Assembly (NCBI GenBank): GCA_963715575.1
Contig: OY970250.1
Coordinates: 1,736,001-1,800,000 of the forward strand
Reading direction: 5' to 3'
Length of the DNA: 64,000 nucleotides
Origin: AC-32 sp963715575
GTDB taxonomy: Bacteria > Actinomycetota > Thermoleophilia > Gaiellales > Gaiellaceae
Part shown: positions 1 to 11,261 of the stretch, piece by piece
Layout: each line of letters opens with the position of its first letter
Position numbering within the stretch: the stretch's first letter is position 1
Notes under the pieces: model-generated
Told to the model about the DNA's origin: nothing
The model's input: the letters and a program-made list of their open reading frames with translations, nothing else
The model's database searches: none
Program-made: the position numbers and the translations under genes

Positions 1-1124
1 ACCTCGATCTGCTCGTCGGGCGCGAGCCGGATCCCGTCCTGGACCTCGAGATCGACCTCCAGCTTGCCGTCGGCGGTGAGGAAGTCCACGTACCGGCGTA
101 GCGCCGAGTCAAACGGCGCGGAGCCGCCTGCCGAGGAGAGCGCGAGCACCGCGAAGCGCGCCTCCTGCTGGGCGGCCGTTGCCGCATCCTTCAGCTGCTT
201 CAGCGTCGGCTCGGGATCGGCGCCGTTCTCGAGCATCGAGGCGTGCGTCGAGACGGCAAACAGGTACTGCGCGAGCCCGTCGTGGATCTCGCGCGCGACG
301 CGAGCGCGCTCCTCCGCGACCGCGCGGCCGAACTCGGCGAAGCGAATCGCGCGCCACACGCCGACGAGCAGCACGCCGTACGAGAGCAGCCGCAGGAAGT
401 CGCCCTGCGAGACGAAGTGGCTCGAGAGCATCGGCGTGAAGACGTAGTGGAGCTCGGCGAACAGCGCCAGGGTCGCGCCGAGGCAGAGCCAGCGGTCGAG
501 GTCGTTCCGGCGCGAGCGGAAACGCAGGCCGAAGCCGACCATCGCCACCAGCGAGAGCAGGGCCTGCGCGGAGAGCGCTCCCATCACGAGCAGCGGCTGG
601 TCGCTCCCGGCGTGGTCCGAGAGCGCCGGCAGCGCGGCGCCGGCCTGGCGCGCGATTCCCCAGCACAGCCCGAGCACCAGCGTGACCGCGACGATGATCT
701 CGCCGAGCGGCCGGCCGCGGGCGCTCGTGCGCCGCTTCGAGAACGGCGCTGCCGCGATCAGCAGCGCGGCGAACAGGCGCCCGCCGATGCCGGCCCAGGC
801 CTCGGTGCGGTGGAGCGGCTGCCCGCCGAGCACGGGGGCGATGCCGAAGGCGAGGGTCGAGGCCGCGACCGTCGTGAACCCGCCGCAGAGAAACAGGTCG
901 AGCCGCCGTCCGTCGACGGCGAAGCGGATTCCCGCCAGCAGCGCGACGATCGCCGCGGCCAGCGTGACCGCCGTGTCCAGCACGAGCCGCACCTGCGGCA
1001 GCTCGTACGTGCTCCGTAGGCTCGGGTAGGCGACGAACAGCAGAAGCGCAGCGCCGAGCAGCCCGATCAGGAGCACCTCGCCCCAGAGCCAGGCCTGGTA
1101 GTCGTCGCGCTCTTCGTGCCGCAT
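1..1124 (-). CDS. Sensor histidine kinase, NarL-partner type (3' end outside window)
   Basis: Membrane histidine kinase that should phosphorylate the divergent response regulator at 1167. Translating the minus strand from the ATG at 1122-1124 gives an open frame to the window edge (about 374 codons). The N-terminal two thirds is a chain of hydrophobic segments (membrane sensor region), for example LLIGLLGAALLLFVAY near residue 20. Near residues 280-300 comes VAREIHDGLAQYLFAV, the HisKA_3 dimerisation/phosphoacceptor box with the phosphorylated His. The HATPase_c domain would follow and lies mostly beyond base 1, so the gene is truncated by the window. Its start lies 42 bp from the regulator start, and the two share one short intergenic operator-like palindrome. 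The family assignment is secure; the stimulus is unknown. Confidence 0.85.
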   Translation of the reverse strand, partial: MRHEERDDYQAWLWGEVLLIGLLGAALLLFVAYPSLRSTYELPQVRLVLDTAVTLAAAIVALLAGIRFAVDGRRLDLFLCGGFTTVAASTLAFGIAPVLGGQPLHRTEAWAGIGGRLFAALLIAAAPFSKRRTSARGRPLGEIIVAVTLVLGLCWGIARQAGAALPALSDHAGSDQPLLVMGALSAQALLSLVAMVGFGLRFRSRRNDLDRWLCLGATLALFAELHYVFTPMLSSHFVSQGDFLRLLSYGVLLVGVWRAIRFAEFGRAVAEERARVAREIHDGLAQYLFAVSTHASMLENGADPEPTLKQLKDAATAAQQEARFAVLALSSAGGSAPFDSALRRYVDFLTADGKLEVDLEVQDGIRLAPDEQIE

Positions 1125-1131
1125 AAAGGAC

Positions 1132-1159
1132 TTGTCGGCAGCCGCGGCCCTGCCGATAA
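1132..1159. promoter_or_regulatory. Inverted repeat between divergent kinase and regulator genes
   Basis: TTGTCGGCAG and CTGCCGATAA form 10-bp arms (9 of 10 positions pair) around an 8-bp spacer, filling most of the 42-bp gap between the two divergent starts. The right arm overlaps the probable ribosome binding site AAGGG of the response regulator. It looks like an autoregulatory operator bound by the LuxR-type regulator. This is inferred from position only. Confidence 0.5.
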
Positions 1160-1166
1160 GGGCTGC

Positions 1167-1805
1167 ATGCGGATCCTGCTCGTGGACGACCACCCGATCA
1201 CGCGTGCGGCCCTGTCGTCGCTGCTGGAGGGCCACGGCTTCACCGTCGCCGGCGAGGCCGCGGACGGCGAGGAGGCGATCGAGCTCGCGCGGCGGCTGCT
1301 GCCGGACCTCGTCCTGCTCGATCTCTCGATGCCGGGGATGGACGGCCTGACGGCGCTGCCACGGCTGCGCGAGGCCGCGCCCGAGACCGAGGTCGTCGTG
1401 CTGACCGCGTCGGGCACCGAGGAGAACCTGCTCGCCGCGATCCGCGGCGGCGCGGCCGGCTACCTGCTGAAGAGCGAGCCGCCCGAGCGGATCGCCGAGT
1501 TCCTGCGCGGAGTCGCCGAAGGACAGGCGGCGCTCTCCGGCGAGGTTGCCAGGCGCCTGCTCGAGCAGGTGCGCGAAGGCGGCACCGGCCGGGGCGTTCC
1601 CGAGTCGATCGCGGCCTCGCTCAGCGCTCGCGAGCTCGAGGTGCTACTCTTGCTCGACGAGCACCTCGGCACGGACGAGATCGCGGAGCGGCTCTACATC
1701 TCCGAGCACACCGTCCGCTCGCACGTGAAGAGCCTGCTGCGCAAGCTGAACGTCTCCTCGCGCCGCGAGGCCCTGGACGCGCTCGCTACGGCCCGGGCGG
1801 CCTAG
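1167..1805 (+). CDS. NarL/LuxR-family response regulator
   Basis: Two-component response regulator of 212 residues. The N-terminal receiver domain begins MRILLVDDHPITRAAL with the acidic pair DD, has the phosphoacceptor Asp in LVLLDLSMPGMDG near residue 53, a Thr in VVVLTAS and a Lys in YLLKSE. The C-terminal third is a LuxR helix-turn-helix: LSARELEVLLLL, then DEIAERLYISEHTVRSHVKSLLRKL. The ATG at 1167 was chosen because the receiver domain starts exactly there and AAGGG lies just upstream; an earlier in-frame ATG at 1116 would overlap the divergent kinase. It is divergent from its presumed cognate kinase. The DNA targets are unknown apart from the palindrome between the two genes. Confidence 0.92.
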   Translation: MRILLVDDHPITRAALSSLLEGHGFTVAGEAADGEEAIELARRLLPDLVLLDLSMPGMDGLTALPRLREAAPETEVVVLTASGTEENLLAAIRGGAAGYLLKSEPPERIAEFLRGVAEGQAALSGEVARRLLEQVREGGTGRGVPESIAASLSARELEVLLLLDEHLGTDEIAERLYISEHTVRSHVKSLLRKLNVSSRREALDALATARAA

Positions 1806-1810
1806 TGCAA

Positions 1811-1829
1811 ATCCCCCAAGGTGGGGGAT
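1811..1829 (+). terminator. Hairpin after the response regulator
   Basis: ATCCCCCA, loop AGG, TGGGGGAT form a perfect 8-bp stem starting six bases after the regulator's stop codon. No U tract follows, so it is either a Rho-assisted terminator or an RNA stability element. Two weaker stems follow at about 1860-1895, before the terminator of the convergent gene. Confidence 0.45.
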
Positions 1830-1925
1830 GCGATTCACCCAGACTCCAGGCGGCCTGCGCCCGATAGTGAGATCGGCACACTCCTTGAGTGCCGGAGCGC
1901 GGTGGCTCTGTGCTTCCTCGGTAAG

Positions 1926-1949
1926 ACGGCCGGTCCTCGGGCCGGCCGT
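1926..1949 (-). terminator. Terminator of the histone-deacetylase-like gene
   Basis: ACGGCCGG and CCGGCCGT pair perfectly over 8 bp around an 8-base loop, immediately downstream (minus strand) of the stop codon at 1952. The U tract is poor (GUCUUACC). Its position between convergent genes suggests it works in both directions. Confidence 0.5.
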
Positions 1950-1951
1950 TG

Positions 1952-2716
<765 letters not shown>

Positions 2717-2800
2717 GACGAGCAGCCGCTCCCGCGACTCGACGTGCGGCTCGGTCGGGTGGAGCTGGGCGAGGGCGGGGTGGCTGACGAGCTCCGTCGA

Positions 2801-3610
2801 TCAGCCCAACTTCGCCAGCCGCTCGGCCAGACCGTTCAGGCCCCACTCACTCGCCAGAGAGGACGCCTCCGCCCACGTGGGTGTCTGGTCTGCGAGGGGA
2901 GGGAGCGGGGCGGAGGCGTCCACGGTCGCTATTCGACGGAAGAGGCGCAGATCCTCCGCCTCCGCCGAGAAGCGGCCGGCCTCGAGCGCCGCCTCAAGGG
3001 AACCGTGCTCGCGCAGCACGTCGGCGGCCTTCTTCGGCCCGACCCCGCGCGCGCCGGGAAGCTTGTCGGAGGGGTCGCCGCGCAGCGCGATGAAGTCCGG
3101 CACCTGCGCCGGCTCGACGCCGTAGCGCTCGACCACATCGGCCGGCCCGATGCGGGCGAGCTCGGAGACGCCGCGCACGGGCTGCAGGATCGTCGTCCGC
3201 TTGCTCACGAGCTGGAACATGTCCCGGTCGGAGGTCGCGACCAGTGCCACGCCGCCGCGCTGCTCCTCGAACGCGACCGCGGCGCCGACGAAGTCGTCGG
3301 CCTCGTAGCCGCCGCCCTTCGCATTGGCGAAGCCCATCGCGCCGACGAGCTGCACCATCAGCGGCAGCTGCTCGAGCAGGGACTCCTCGAATACGCGGCC
3401 GCTCTGGTAGGCCTCGAACTCCTTGTGCCGGTACGTCGGCACCTCGTAGGTGTCCCAGCCGACGAGCACCGCGCGCGGCTGCTCGGCCTCCCACAGCCGC
3501 GTGGCCATGTTCGCGAAGCCGAGCACGCCGTTCAGCCGGATCGACTTCGGCATCGCGTGGTAGGCGCGGTGAGCGAGCGAGTCGCCGTCGATCACGAGCA
3601 GTGGCCTCAC
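2801..3610 (-). CDS. 5'-3' exonuclease, DNA polymerase I N-terminal type
   Basis: FEN-like flap exonuclease of 269 residues, matching the 5'-nuclease domain of Pol I without a polymerase. The start reads LLVIDGDSLAHRAYHA (metal-binding Asp). GGYEADDFVGA and ALVATSDRDMFQLVS supply the acidic metal-binding clusters. The helix-hairpin-helix region is DFIALRGDPSDKLPGARGVGPKKA. It probably acts in Okazaki-fragment or repair processing as a stand-alone paralogue of the polA domain. The start is a GTG whose bases overlap the stop of plsC (GTGA at 3607-3610), so the two are translationally coupled; the deacetylase follows in the same frame right after its TGA. Family call secure; physiological role inferred. 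Confidence 0.9.
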   Translation of the reverse strand: MRPLLVIDGDSLAHRAYHAMPKSIRLNGVLGFANMATRLWEAEQPRAVLVGWDTYEVPTYRHKEFEAYQSGRVFEESLLEQLPLMVQLVGAMGFANAKGGGYEADDFVGAAVAFEEQRGGVALVATSDRDMFQLVSKRTTILQPVRGVSELARIGPADVVERYGVEPAQVPDFIALRGDPSDKLPGARGVGPKKAADVLREHGSLEAALEAGRFSAEAEDLRLFRRIATVDASAPLPPLADQTPTWAEASSLASEWGLNGLAERLAKLG

Positions 3611-4215
3611 AGCGTCGTCTTCAGCTCCTCGATCGCGCTCATCAGCCGCTCGGTGGCGACCGCGGCGGCGCGCTTGGTCTCCATCCCTGCGAGATCGGAG
3701 ACGTCGATCGGCTCGCCGTAGACGACGCGCAGCGGCCCGAGCCGGCTGAGCCGCTCGGTCCCGCCGATCGCGGCGGGCACGAGCGGCACGCCGGCCGTGA
3801 GCGCGATCCGCGCCGCGCCGGTGTGCGGCCGCGCTTCGCGCTTCTTGCGCAAGCCTTTCTTCTGCCGCGTCCCTTCGGGGAACATGACCACGATCTCGCC
3901 CTCGCGCGCGAGCTTCGCAGCGGTTCGCATCGCCTCGATGTCACCTTCGCCCCGGCGCACCTTGAAGGCCCCGCCCGCCCGCAGGATCGGAGCCAGGACC
4001 GGGTTGAAGAGTTCCGCTTTGGCCATGAACCGAAGTTGGCGCTTAGGCAGGAACGGGATCCCCAACGGCCAAGGATCGAAATTCGACGTGTGGTTCGCGG
4101 CGAGCACGAACCCGCCCTCCGGGATGTGTTCGAGCCCTCGCGCGCGGAGCCGGTAGAGACCCTTCACGACAGGCCAGCTGAGCGATCCGGCTACGAGGTA
4201 GAGAGGCGAGGTCAT
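3607..4215 (-). CDS. plsC: 1-acyl-sn-glycerol-3-phosphate acyltransferase
   Basis: Lysophosphatidate acyltransferase of 202 residues that adds the second acyl chain in phosphatidic acid synthesis at the inner membrane face. The catalytic NHTSNFD (HX4D box) lies near residue 40. The substrate-binding VMFPEGTR box lies near residue 115, and a PLVPAAIGG block near residue 145. The N-terminal LYLVAGSLSWPVVKGLY segment is a membrane anchor. The ATG at 4215 gives a normal-length protein; longer readings upstream run into the divergent topoisomerase. It heads the minus-strand plsC-exonuclease-deacetylase string. Several PlsC-like enzymes usually coexist in such genomes, so the exact acyl acceptor is not certain. 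Confidence 0.88.
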   Translation of the reverse strand: MTSPLYLVAGSLSWPVVKGLYRLRARGLEHIPEGGFVLAANHTSNFDPWPLGIPFLPKRQLRFMAKAELFNPVLAPILRAGGAFKVRRGEGDIEAMRTAAKLAREGEIVVMFPEGTRQKKGLRKKREARPHTGAARIALTAGVPLVPAAIGGTERLSRLGPLRVVYGEPIDVSDLAGMETKRAAAVATERLMSAIEELKTTL

Positions 4216-4302
4216 GGGCACGCAATCGTCACATTTCCGTAGGACACATGCGCGTTTTCGGCCACTAGGGTCGTGGGCAGGGCGTTCGCTAAGGTGGATT
4301 CC

Positions 4303-6483
<2,181 letters not shown>

Positions 6484-6537
6484 CACGAGCACGAAGCGCG
6501 TTACCAGGGCCGAGCGGATCGGACGGTCGGATCCCCC

Positions 6538-6566
6538 TGGCCAGCCCAGGACAATCCGCCTACAGT
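6538..6566 (+). promoter_or_regulatory. Possible promoter of the sigma factor gene
   Basis: TACAGT at 6561-6566 fits a -10 hexamer (TANNNT). TGGCCA at 6538-6543, 17 bp upstream, matches TTGACA at four of six positions. Transcription would start near 6573, between the two candidate starts of the sigma gene, which favours the downstream TTG at 6613. Weak, position-based call. Confidence 0.3.
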
Positions 6567-6612
6567 GCGAAAGGTTCGAGGAAGTACGCCGTCTAACACC
6601 CACGAGGACAAA

Positions 6613-7710
6613 TTGACCCAGACGCAACTTCAGGAATTGCTGGAGACCGAGCCCGCGCGCGTGCTGCTCGACGGAGCGGAGGAGCGCGGCTTCGTCCTGC
6701 CGGCGGAGCTCGAGGCCTTCGCGCTCGAGCACGATCTCGCCGAGGACGAGGTCGAGCAGCTGACCCGCGAGCTCGAGACCAACGGCCTCGAGGTGCGCGA
6801 GCCCGCAGAGGCAACCGGGCCGGAGGCAGAGGCGACCGCCGAGAAGCCGGAGGCGGCCGAGCCTGCCCAGCCGCAGCCGCAGCAGGCGCTCGTCGGCGCC
6901 GCCGACAGCCTGCAGCTGTTCCTGGCCGACATCGGCCGGCACAAGCTGCTGACCGCGGCCGAGGAGGTCATGCTCGCCAAGGCGATCGAGCGCGGCGACC
7001 TGACCGCCAAGCGCCGGATGATCGAGTCGAACCTCCGCCTCGTGGTCTCGATCGCAAAGGGCTACCGCGGTCTCGGCGTCCCCTTCCTCGACCTGATCCA
7101 GGAGGGCACGCTCGGGCTCAACCGCGCGGTCGAGAAGTTCGACTGGCGGCGCGGCTACAAGTTCTCCACGTACGCGACCTGGTGGATCCGCCAGTCGGTG
7201 CAGCGCGCGGTAGCGAACCACGCGCGCACGATCCGCGTCCCTGTCCACGTCGTCGAGCGGCAGCAGAAGCTCGGCCGGGCCGCCCGCCGGCTCGAGGTCG
7301 AGCTCGGCCGCGAGGCGACGAAGGAAGAGCTCGCGGAGGCGACCGGACTTCCGATCCAGCACGTCGACGAGGCGCTCGGCGCCGCGCAGGCCTCGGTCTC
7401 GCTCAACCAGACCGTCGGCGCGGACGACGAAGGCGAGCTTGGCGACCTGTTCGCCGACCGCGAGGCTCCCGATCCGTTCGAAGAGGCCGAGGAGTCGCTT
7501 CGCCGCCAAGGCGTACGGCGGGCGCTCGACGCGCTCCCCGAGCGCGAGCGGCGCATCCTCGAGCTGCGCTTCGGCTTCGAAGGCGAGCCGTGGACGCTCG
7601 AGGCGATCGGGCACGAGCTCGACCTGACGCGCGAGCGCGTCCGCCAGCTCGAGGGCCAGGCCCTCGCCCGGCTGGCCGCCCTGCGCGAGCTCCAGACGGT
7701 CGCCGCCTGA
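6613..7710 (+). CDS. RNA polymerase sigma factor, RpoD/SigA-type
   Basis: Group 1/2 sigma-70 factor of 365 residues. Region 1.1-like sequence (TQTQLQELLETEPARVLL...) is followed by an acidic Ala/Pro/Glu linker, and regions 1.2-2.4 contain SNLRLVVSIAKGYRGLGV, FLDLIQEGTLGL and YKFSTYATWWIRQSV. Region 3 follows (VHVVERQQK), then region 4 with LPERERRILELRFGF and the -35-recognising helix LTRERVRQLEGQALARL. I chose TTG at 6613 because GAGGA sits five bases upstream and region 1.1 begins there; GTG at 6565 would overlap the best -10 hexamer. It could be the housekeeping factor or a close paralogue. Its stop overlaps the next gene as CTGA. Confidence 0.88.
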   Translation: MTQTQLQELLETEPARVLLDGAEERGFVLPAELEAFALEHDLAEDEVEQLTRELETNGLEVREPAEATGPEAEATAEKPEAAEPAQPQPQQALVGAADSLQLFLADIGRHKLLTAAEEVMLAKAIERGDLTAKRRMIESNLRLVVSIAKGYRGLGVPFLDLIQEGTLGLNRAVEKFDWRRGYKFSTYATWWIRQSVQRAVANHARTIRVPVHVVERQQKLGRAARRLEVELGREATKEELAEATGLPIQHVDEALGAAQASVSLNQTVGADDEGELGDLFADREAPDPFEEAEESLRRQGVRRALDALPERERRILELRFGFEGEPWTLEAIGHELDLTRERVRQLEGQALARLAALRELQTVAA

Positions 7711-8285
7711 CCGAGCTTCGGGTCTGCGCCGCCGAGGCCGCGCCTGTGCGCGCGGAGCCCGACGACGCTGCCGAGCAGGTCACGCAGGCGCTGGCCGGCG
7801 AGCCGCTCGCGGTCGAGGAGTCGCGCGACGACTGGGCGCGCATCCGCACGGCCTACGGCTACCCCGGCTGGATCCGCGCCGCCGTTCTCGGCGACGAGCC
7901 CGACGGCGAGTGGCCGGGCCTGCCGCGGACGGGTGATCCTGTCGAGGAGGCTCGCGCCTACCTCGGCACGCCCTACGAGTGGGGTGGGATGACCGAGCGC
8001 GGGATCGACTGCTCTGGCCTCGTGCACATGGCGTATCGCCGCCTCGGCCGGCTCGTCCCGCGCGACGCCGACCAGCAGGAGGAGGCGGGAGAGGAAGTCC
8101 CGGAGGGAGAGTTGAAGCCGGGCCACCTCGTCACGTACGGCGACGAGCAGACGACGCATATCGCCTTCTGGCTCGGCGAGTGGCGCATCCTTCACTCGAC
8201 CGACCGCGAAGGCGCGAACGGCGTCGTGGAAGAGCCGGAGCCGGCGGACCTGAAGGCCCGCCGGCGCAAGCTCGTCCGTCTCTAG
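7707..8285 (+). CDS. NlpC/P60 cysteine peptidase with SH3-like domain
   Basis: Cell-wall or murein-peptide hydrolase of about 192 residues. The N-terminal half resembles a bacterial SH3 module (ELRVCAAEAAPVRAEP ... YGYPGWI). The C-terminal half is NlpC/P60, with the catalytic Cys in GIDCSGLVHMAY and His in THIAFWL. It has no visible signal peptide, which is unusual for a wall enzyme; YkfC-like cytosolic gamma-D-glutamyl peptidases have this architecture. The SH3 fold begins at the CTG at 7707, which overlaps the sigma-factor stop (CTGA). The first canonical start, GTG 7746, would remove the first SH3 strand, so CTG initiation looks likely. Confidence 0.82.
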   Translation: MTELRVCAAEAAPVRAEPDDAAEQVTQALAGEPLAVEESRDDWARIRTAYGYPGWIRAAVLGDEPDGEWPGLPRTGDPVEEARAYLGTPYEWGGMTERGIDCSGLVHMAYRRLGRLVPRDADQQEEAGEEVPEGELKPGHLVTYGDEQTTHIAFWLGEWRILHSTDREGANGVVEEPEPADLKARRRKLVRL

Positions 8286-8289
8286 GCGA

Positions 8290-9870
8290 CTACTTCGAGA
8301 TCAGCCAGAAGCGCATGATGAACGTCGGGTCGAGCGTCTCGTCGATGCCCTGCACGTCCTTCTGCGAGACCGCGATCATCGCGCCCTGCCAGTACGGGAT
8401 GATCGGGACGTCCTTGGCAGCCAGCTGCTGCGCCTGCTTGATCACGTCCGTCCGGTCGGTCGACGACTCCGTCCCCTGCTCCTTCGAGAGCAGGGTGTCC
8501 ATCTGGGCGCTCTTGTAGTTGTTCGAGGTGAAGTTGCTCTTCGAGTCGTAGAAGGGCAGCAGGTAGTTCTCGCCATCCACGTAGTCCGGGAACCACCCGA
8601 GCTGGAAGGCGCCGTACTGCTTGCCGAGCGCGTCGCTGTACTGCGCCCACTCGGCCGACTTCAGCGTCACCTTGAAGACACCGCTCGCCTCCAGCGCGCG
8701 CTGGATCTCCGCGAACTCGTCGGCCGAGGCATCGCCGTAGTGCGTCGGCGTGTACCAGAGGGTCAGGTTGACCGGCATCGACACGCCGGCGCCCGTCAGC
8801 GCCGCCTTCGCCTTGTCCGCGTTCGGGCTGGCGCCGTATTCCGACTTGAAGGCGTCGACGTGGCCGGGCAGGCCGGCGGGCACCATGGAGTAGAGCGGCT
8901 TGACGGTCCCGTTGTAGACGCGGCTCGCGATTGATTCGCGCGGCATCAGGTAAGCGATCGCCTGGCGCACCGCGAGCTGGTTCGTCGGCGGCATGTCCAC
9001 GTTCAGCACGAGGTAGCGAATTGCCGAGCCGCTGCCCTTGTGCACGACGAGGTCTCCCTCGCCCTCCAGTGAGCGCAGCTCCGTCGGCGTGAAGTCGCGG
9101 AAAGCCATGTCGATGTCGCCGTTCTCCAGGGCCAGCTTCATCGTCGAGGACTTCGTGTAGTAGCGAATGATCAGGTTGTCGGTCTTCGGCGGGTCGCCCC
9201 AGTAGTCGTCGAACTTCTTGAAGACCGCCTGCTGGCCGGGTTTGTACTGGGTCAGCATGTACGGCCCGGTGCCGTACTGCGGCTGCCCGTTCGGCCGCAC
9301 CTTGCCTGCCGGGTAGGCGCTCTTGGGGACGATCTGCGCCGCGCCGGTGGTCAGGATCTGCGGCCAGGTGGCCTGCGGGGCCTTGAGGTGGAAGACCACC
9401 TTGTTCGGGCCCTGCGCCTCGACGCTCTTCAGGTTGCTGAGCAGCGTGTAGATGCCCGAGGGGTCCTGGATCTTGACCACGCGGTTGAACGACGCGACGA
9501 CGTCCGCCGAGGTCATCGTCTCGCCGTTGTGGAACTTGACGTTCTCGCGCAGGTCGCAGGCATACGTCGTGAGACCGTTCTGGAACTCGCAGCTAGTCGC
9601 GAGCACAGGGTGCGGCTTGAGGTTGCCGGGGCCCGCCTCCAGCAGGTGTTGGAAGATCACGTAGTCGACCGTCGCCGAGCCGAAGTCGTAGTTTCCGGCG
9701 GGGTCGATGTTCGTCACGCTGTCGGTCGTTCCGTCGACGAGCGTGCCGCCGCCACCTCCGCCGTTACTGCTGCTCTTCGACGAGCCACCGCCGCACGCAG
9801 CCGCGACGGCCGCCGTGAAGGCGAGAACGACGAGGAGCGCTCCCAGCCGCCAAAAGACTCTCCGGTTCAC
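8290..9870 (-). CDS. Peptide ABC transporter substrate-binding lipoprotein (family 5)
   Basis: Periplasm-facing (extracytoplasmic) binding protein of 526 residues for dipeptides or oligopeptides. The GTG at 9870 follows a strong AGGGAGG site. The hydrophobic signal ends in a lipobox, AAVAAACGGG, and a Ser/Gly-rich tether follows. SBP_bac_5 signatures include LVDGTTDSVTNIDPAG and VKFHNGETMTSADVV. It is the last gene of the minus-strand dpp cluster, 59 bp after dppF. It is a close paralogue of the binding protein at 14347, with long shared stretches such as YGAFQLGWFPDYVD and ending in the same MRFWLISK. The paralogues differ in that only this one has a lipobox Cys. The ligand is inferred from the family. 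Confidence 0.92.
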   Translation of the reverse strand: MNRRVFWRLGALLVVLAFTAAVAAACGGGSSKSSSNGGGGGGTLVDGTTDSVTNIDPAGNYDFGSATVDYVIFQHLLEAGPGNLKPHPVLATSCEFQNGLTTYACDLRENVKFHNGETMTSADVVASFNRVVKIQDPSGIYTLLSNLKSVEAQGPNKVVFHLKAPQATWPQILTTGAAQIVPKSAYPAGKVRPNGQPQYGTGPYMLTQYKPGQQAVFKKFDDYWGDPPKTDNLIIRYYTKSSTMKLALENGDIDMAFRDFTPTELRSLEGEGDLVVHKGSGSAIRYLVLNVDMPPTNQLAVRQAIAYLMPRESIASRVYNGTVKPLYSMVPAGLPGHVDAFKSEYGASPNADKAKAALTGAGVSMPVNLTLWYTPTHYGDASADEFAEIQRALEASGVFKVTLKSAEWAQYSDALGKQYGAFQLGWFPDYVDGENYLLPFYDSKSNFTSNNYKSAQMDTLLSKEQGTESSTDRTDVIKQAQQLAAKDVPIIPYWQGAMIAVSQKDVQGIDETLDPTFIMRFWLISK

Positions 9871-9929
9871 GATTTCCTCCCTGCTAGAGACGACATCGAC
9901 CCCCTCGCACTTCGATGCTACCGGAGGCT

Positions 9930-11261
9930 TCAGGAAGCCTTGACGGTTCCGCGCCGCCGCTCCGCCTCCGCCAGCGCCTCTTCGTCGTAGAGATGACACT
10001 CGACCTCGACCTGCCCGGATGGGAGCAGGCGCGGGGCGACCGGCTCCCACCACTCGACCTCGACGTGCTTCTCGTCGGCGGTCATGCTCTTCACGCCCGA
10101 CCAGAACGGCTCGTCGGGATCCTCCTTGCGGATCTTCTCGAGCACGGCGCGCAGGTCCTCTCCTCGAGCGCGCCCGCGGACGGAGATGCGCACCGTCGGC
10201 GCGTTCCCCTCGAGCGCCTCGAGCTCGCCCACGATCGCCCGCTCGGCCTCGTACTCGTCGGGGCTCATGTGCGACCAGCGCCGCTCGAGCAGGTCGCGCA
10301 GGTCACGCGCCTCCCAGCCGCAGACCTCGAACGCGCGTGGGCAGCGCGGGTGGAAGGAACAGCCGAGCGGCGGGCGCGCCGCGTCGGGGACCTCGCCGCG
10401 CGGCAGGTCTCGCGGGACCGTTCTCAGCGGGTCCGGCTCCGGGATCGCGCGGAGCAGCGCCTGCGTGTAGGGGTGCTTCGGATCCTCGTAGATCGCCTCG
10501 GAGGGGCCGATCTCGACAATCCGGCCGAGGTACATGATCGCGATCCGGTCGCAGAAGAACTTCGCAGTCGCGAGGTCGTGCGTGATGTAGAGGTAGGTCA
10601 GGTCGAAGTCGCGCTTCAGCGCGAGCATCAGCTCGAGGATCTTGGCCCGGACGCTCATGTCGAGCATCGAGACCGGCTCGTCGGCGACCAGCAGGACCGG
10701 GTTGAGGATGATCGCGCGGGCGATCACGGCCCGTTGCTTCTGGCCCCCGGAGAGGTCGCTCGGGTACTTGTCGAGGAACTGGTCGGCCGGGGCGAGCCCC
10801 ACGTGCTCGAGCACGTCTGCCACCCGCGTCACCACTTCGTCGTCCTTCGCAAGCCCGTGGATCGTGAGCGGGTGCCCGACCGACTGGCCGATCGTCATTG
10901 CGGGATTCAGGGACGCATGCGGGTCCTGGAAGACGATCTGCATGCGCCGGCGGTGCTCGCGCAGCTCGCGCTCACGCAGGCCGATGACCTCTCGGCCCTC
11001 GAACATGACGCTGCCGCTGGTCGCCTTGACCAGCCCGAGCAGGGTGCGGCCCAGGGTGGTCTTGCCGCTGCCCGACTCGCCCACGAGCCCGAGCACCTCG
11101 CCGTGCTCGAGGTCGAACGAGACGTCGTCCACCGCGCGCACCGAGCCCGCCTCACGACCGAGCAGCCGCGCCCCGAAGTTGCCGCGGATCGAGTAATAGG
11201 TCTTCAGGTCGCGGACCGAGACGAGCGGCGAGCCGTTGGTCTCTGCGTGCTCAGGCTTCAT
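9930..11261 (-). CDS. dppF: Oligopeptide/dipeptide ABC transporter ATP-binding protein
   Basis: ATPase subunit of 443 residues. Walker A is GLVGESGSGKTTLGR near residue 58, the Q-loop is in IVFQDPHASLNP, the signature is LSGGQKQR, Walker B is VLLVADEPVSMLD and the switch His is in YITHDLA. The oligo_HPY C-terminal motif (HPYTQALLRAIPEPDP) and the CSFHPRCPRAFEVC Cys cluster are typical of DppF/OppF. About 110 extra residues at the C-terminus (from RGEDLRAVLEKI on) are unusual for the family and I do not recognise them. The start ATG overlaps the end of dppD by 11 bp. Confidence 0.92.
   Translation of the reverse strand: MKPEHAETNGSPLVSVRDLKTYYSIRGNFGARLLGREAGSVRAVDDVSFDLEHGEVLGLVGESGSGKTTLGRTLLGLVKATSGSVMFEGREVIGLRERELREHRRRMQIVFQDPHASLNPAMTIGQSVGHPLTIHGLAKDDEVVTRVADVLEHVGLAPADQFLDKYPSDLSGGQKQRAVIARAIILNPVLLVADEPVSMLDMSVRAKILELMLALKRDFDLTYLYITHDLATAKFFCDRIAIMYLGRIVEIGPSEAIYEDPKHPYTQALLRAIPEPDPLRTVPRDLPRGEVPDAARPPLGCSFHPRCPRAFEVCGWEARDLRDLLERRWSHMSPDEYEAERAIVGELEALEGNAPTVRISVRGRARGEDLRAVLEKIRKEDPDEPFWSGVKSMTADEKHVEVEWWEPVAPRLLPSGQVEVECHLYDEEALAEAERRRGTVKAS

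Noticed and set aside
1806..1951. A tRNA or structured RNA in the gap between regulator and deacetylase genes
   Set aside because: Several small stems are present but no T-loop (GTTCRANNC) or cloverleaf layout; convergent genes make terminators more likely.
6565..6612. GTG at 6565 as the start of the sigma factor
   Set aside because: It overlaps the best -10 hexamer (TACAGT), adds residues unlike region 1.1, and lacks the GAGGA ribosome site seen before TTG 6613.
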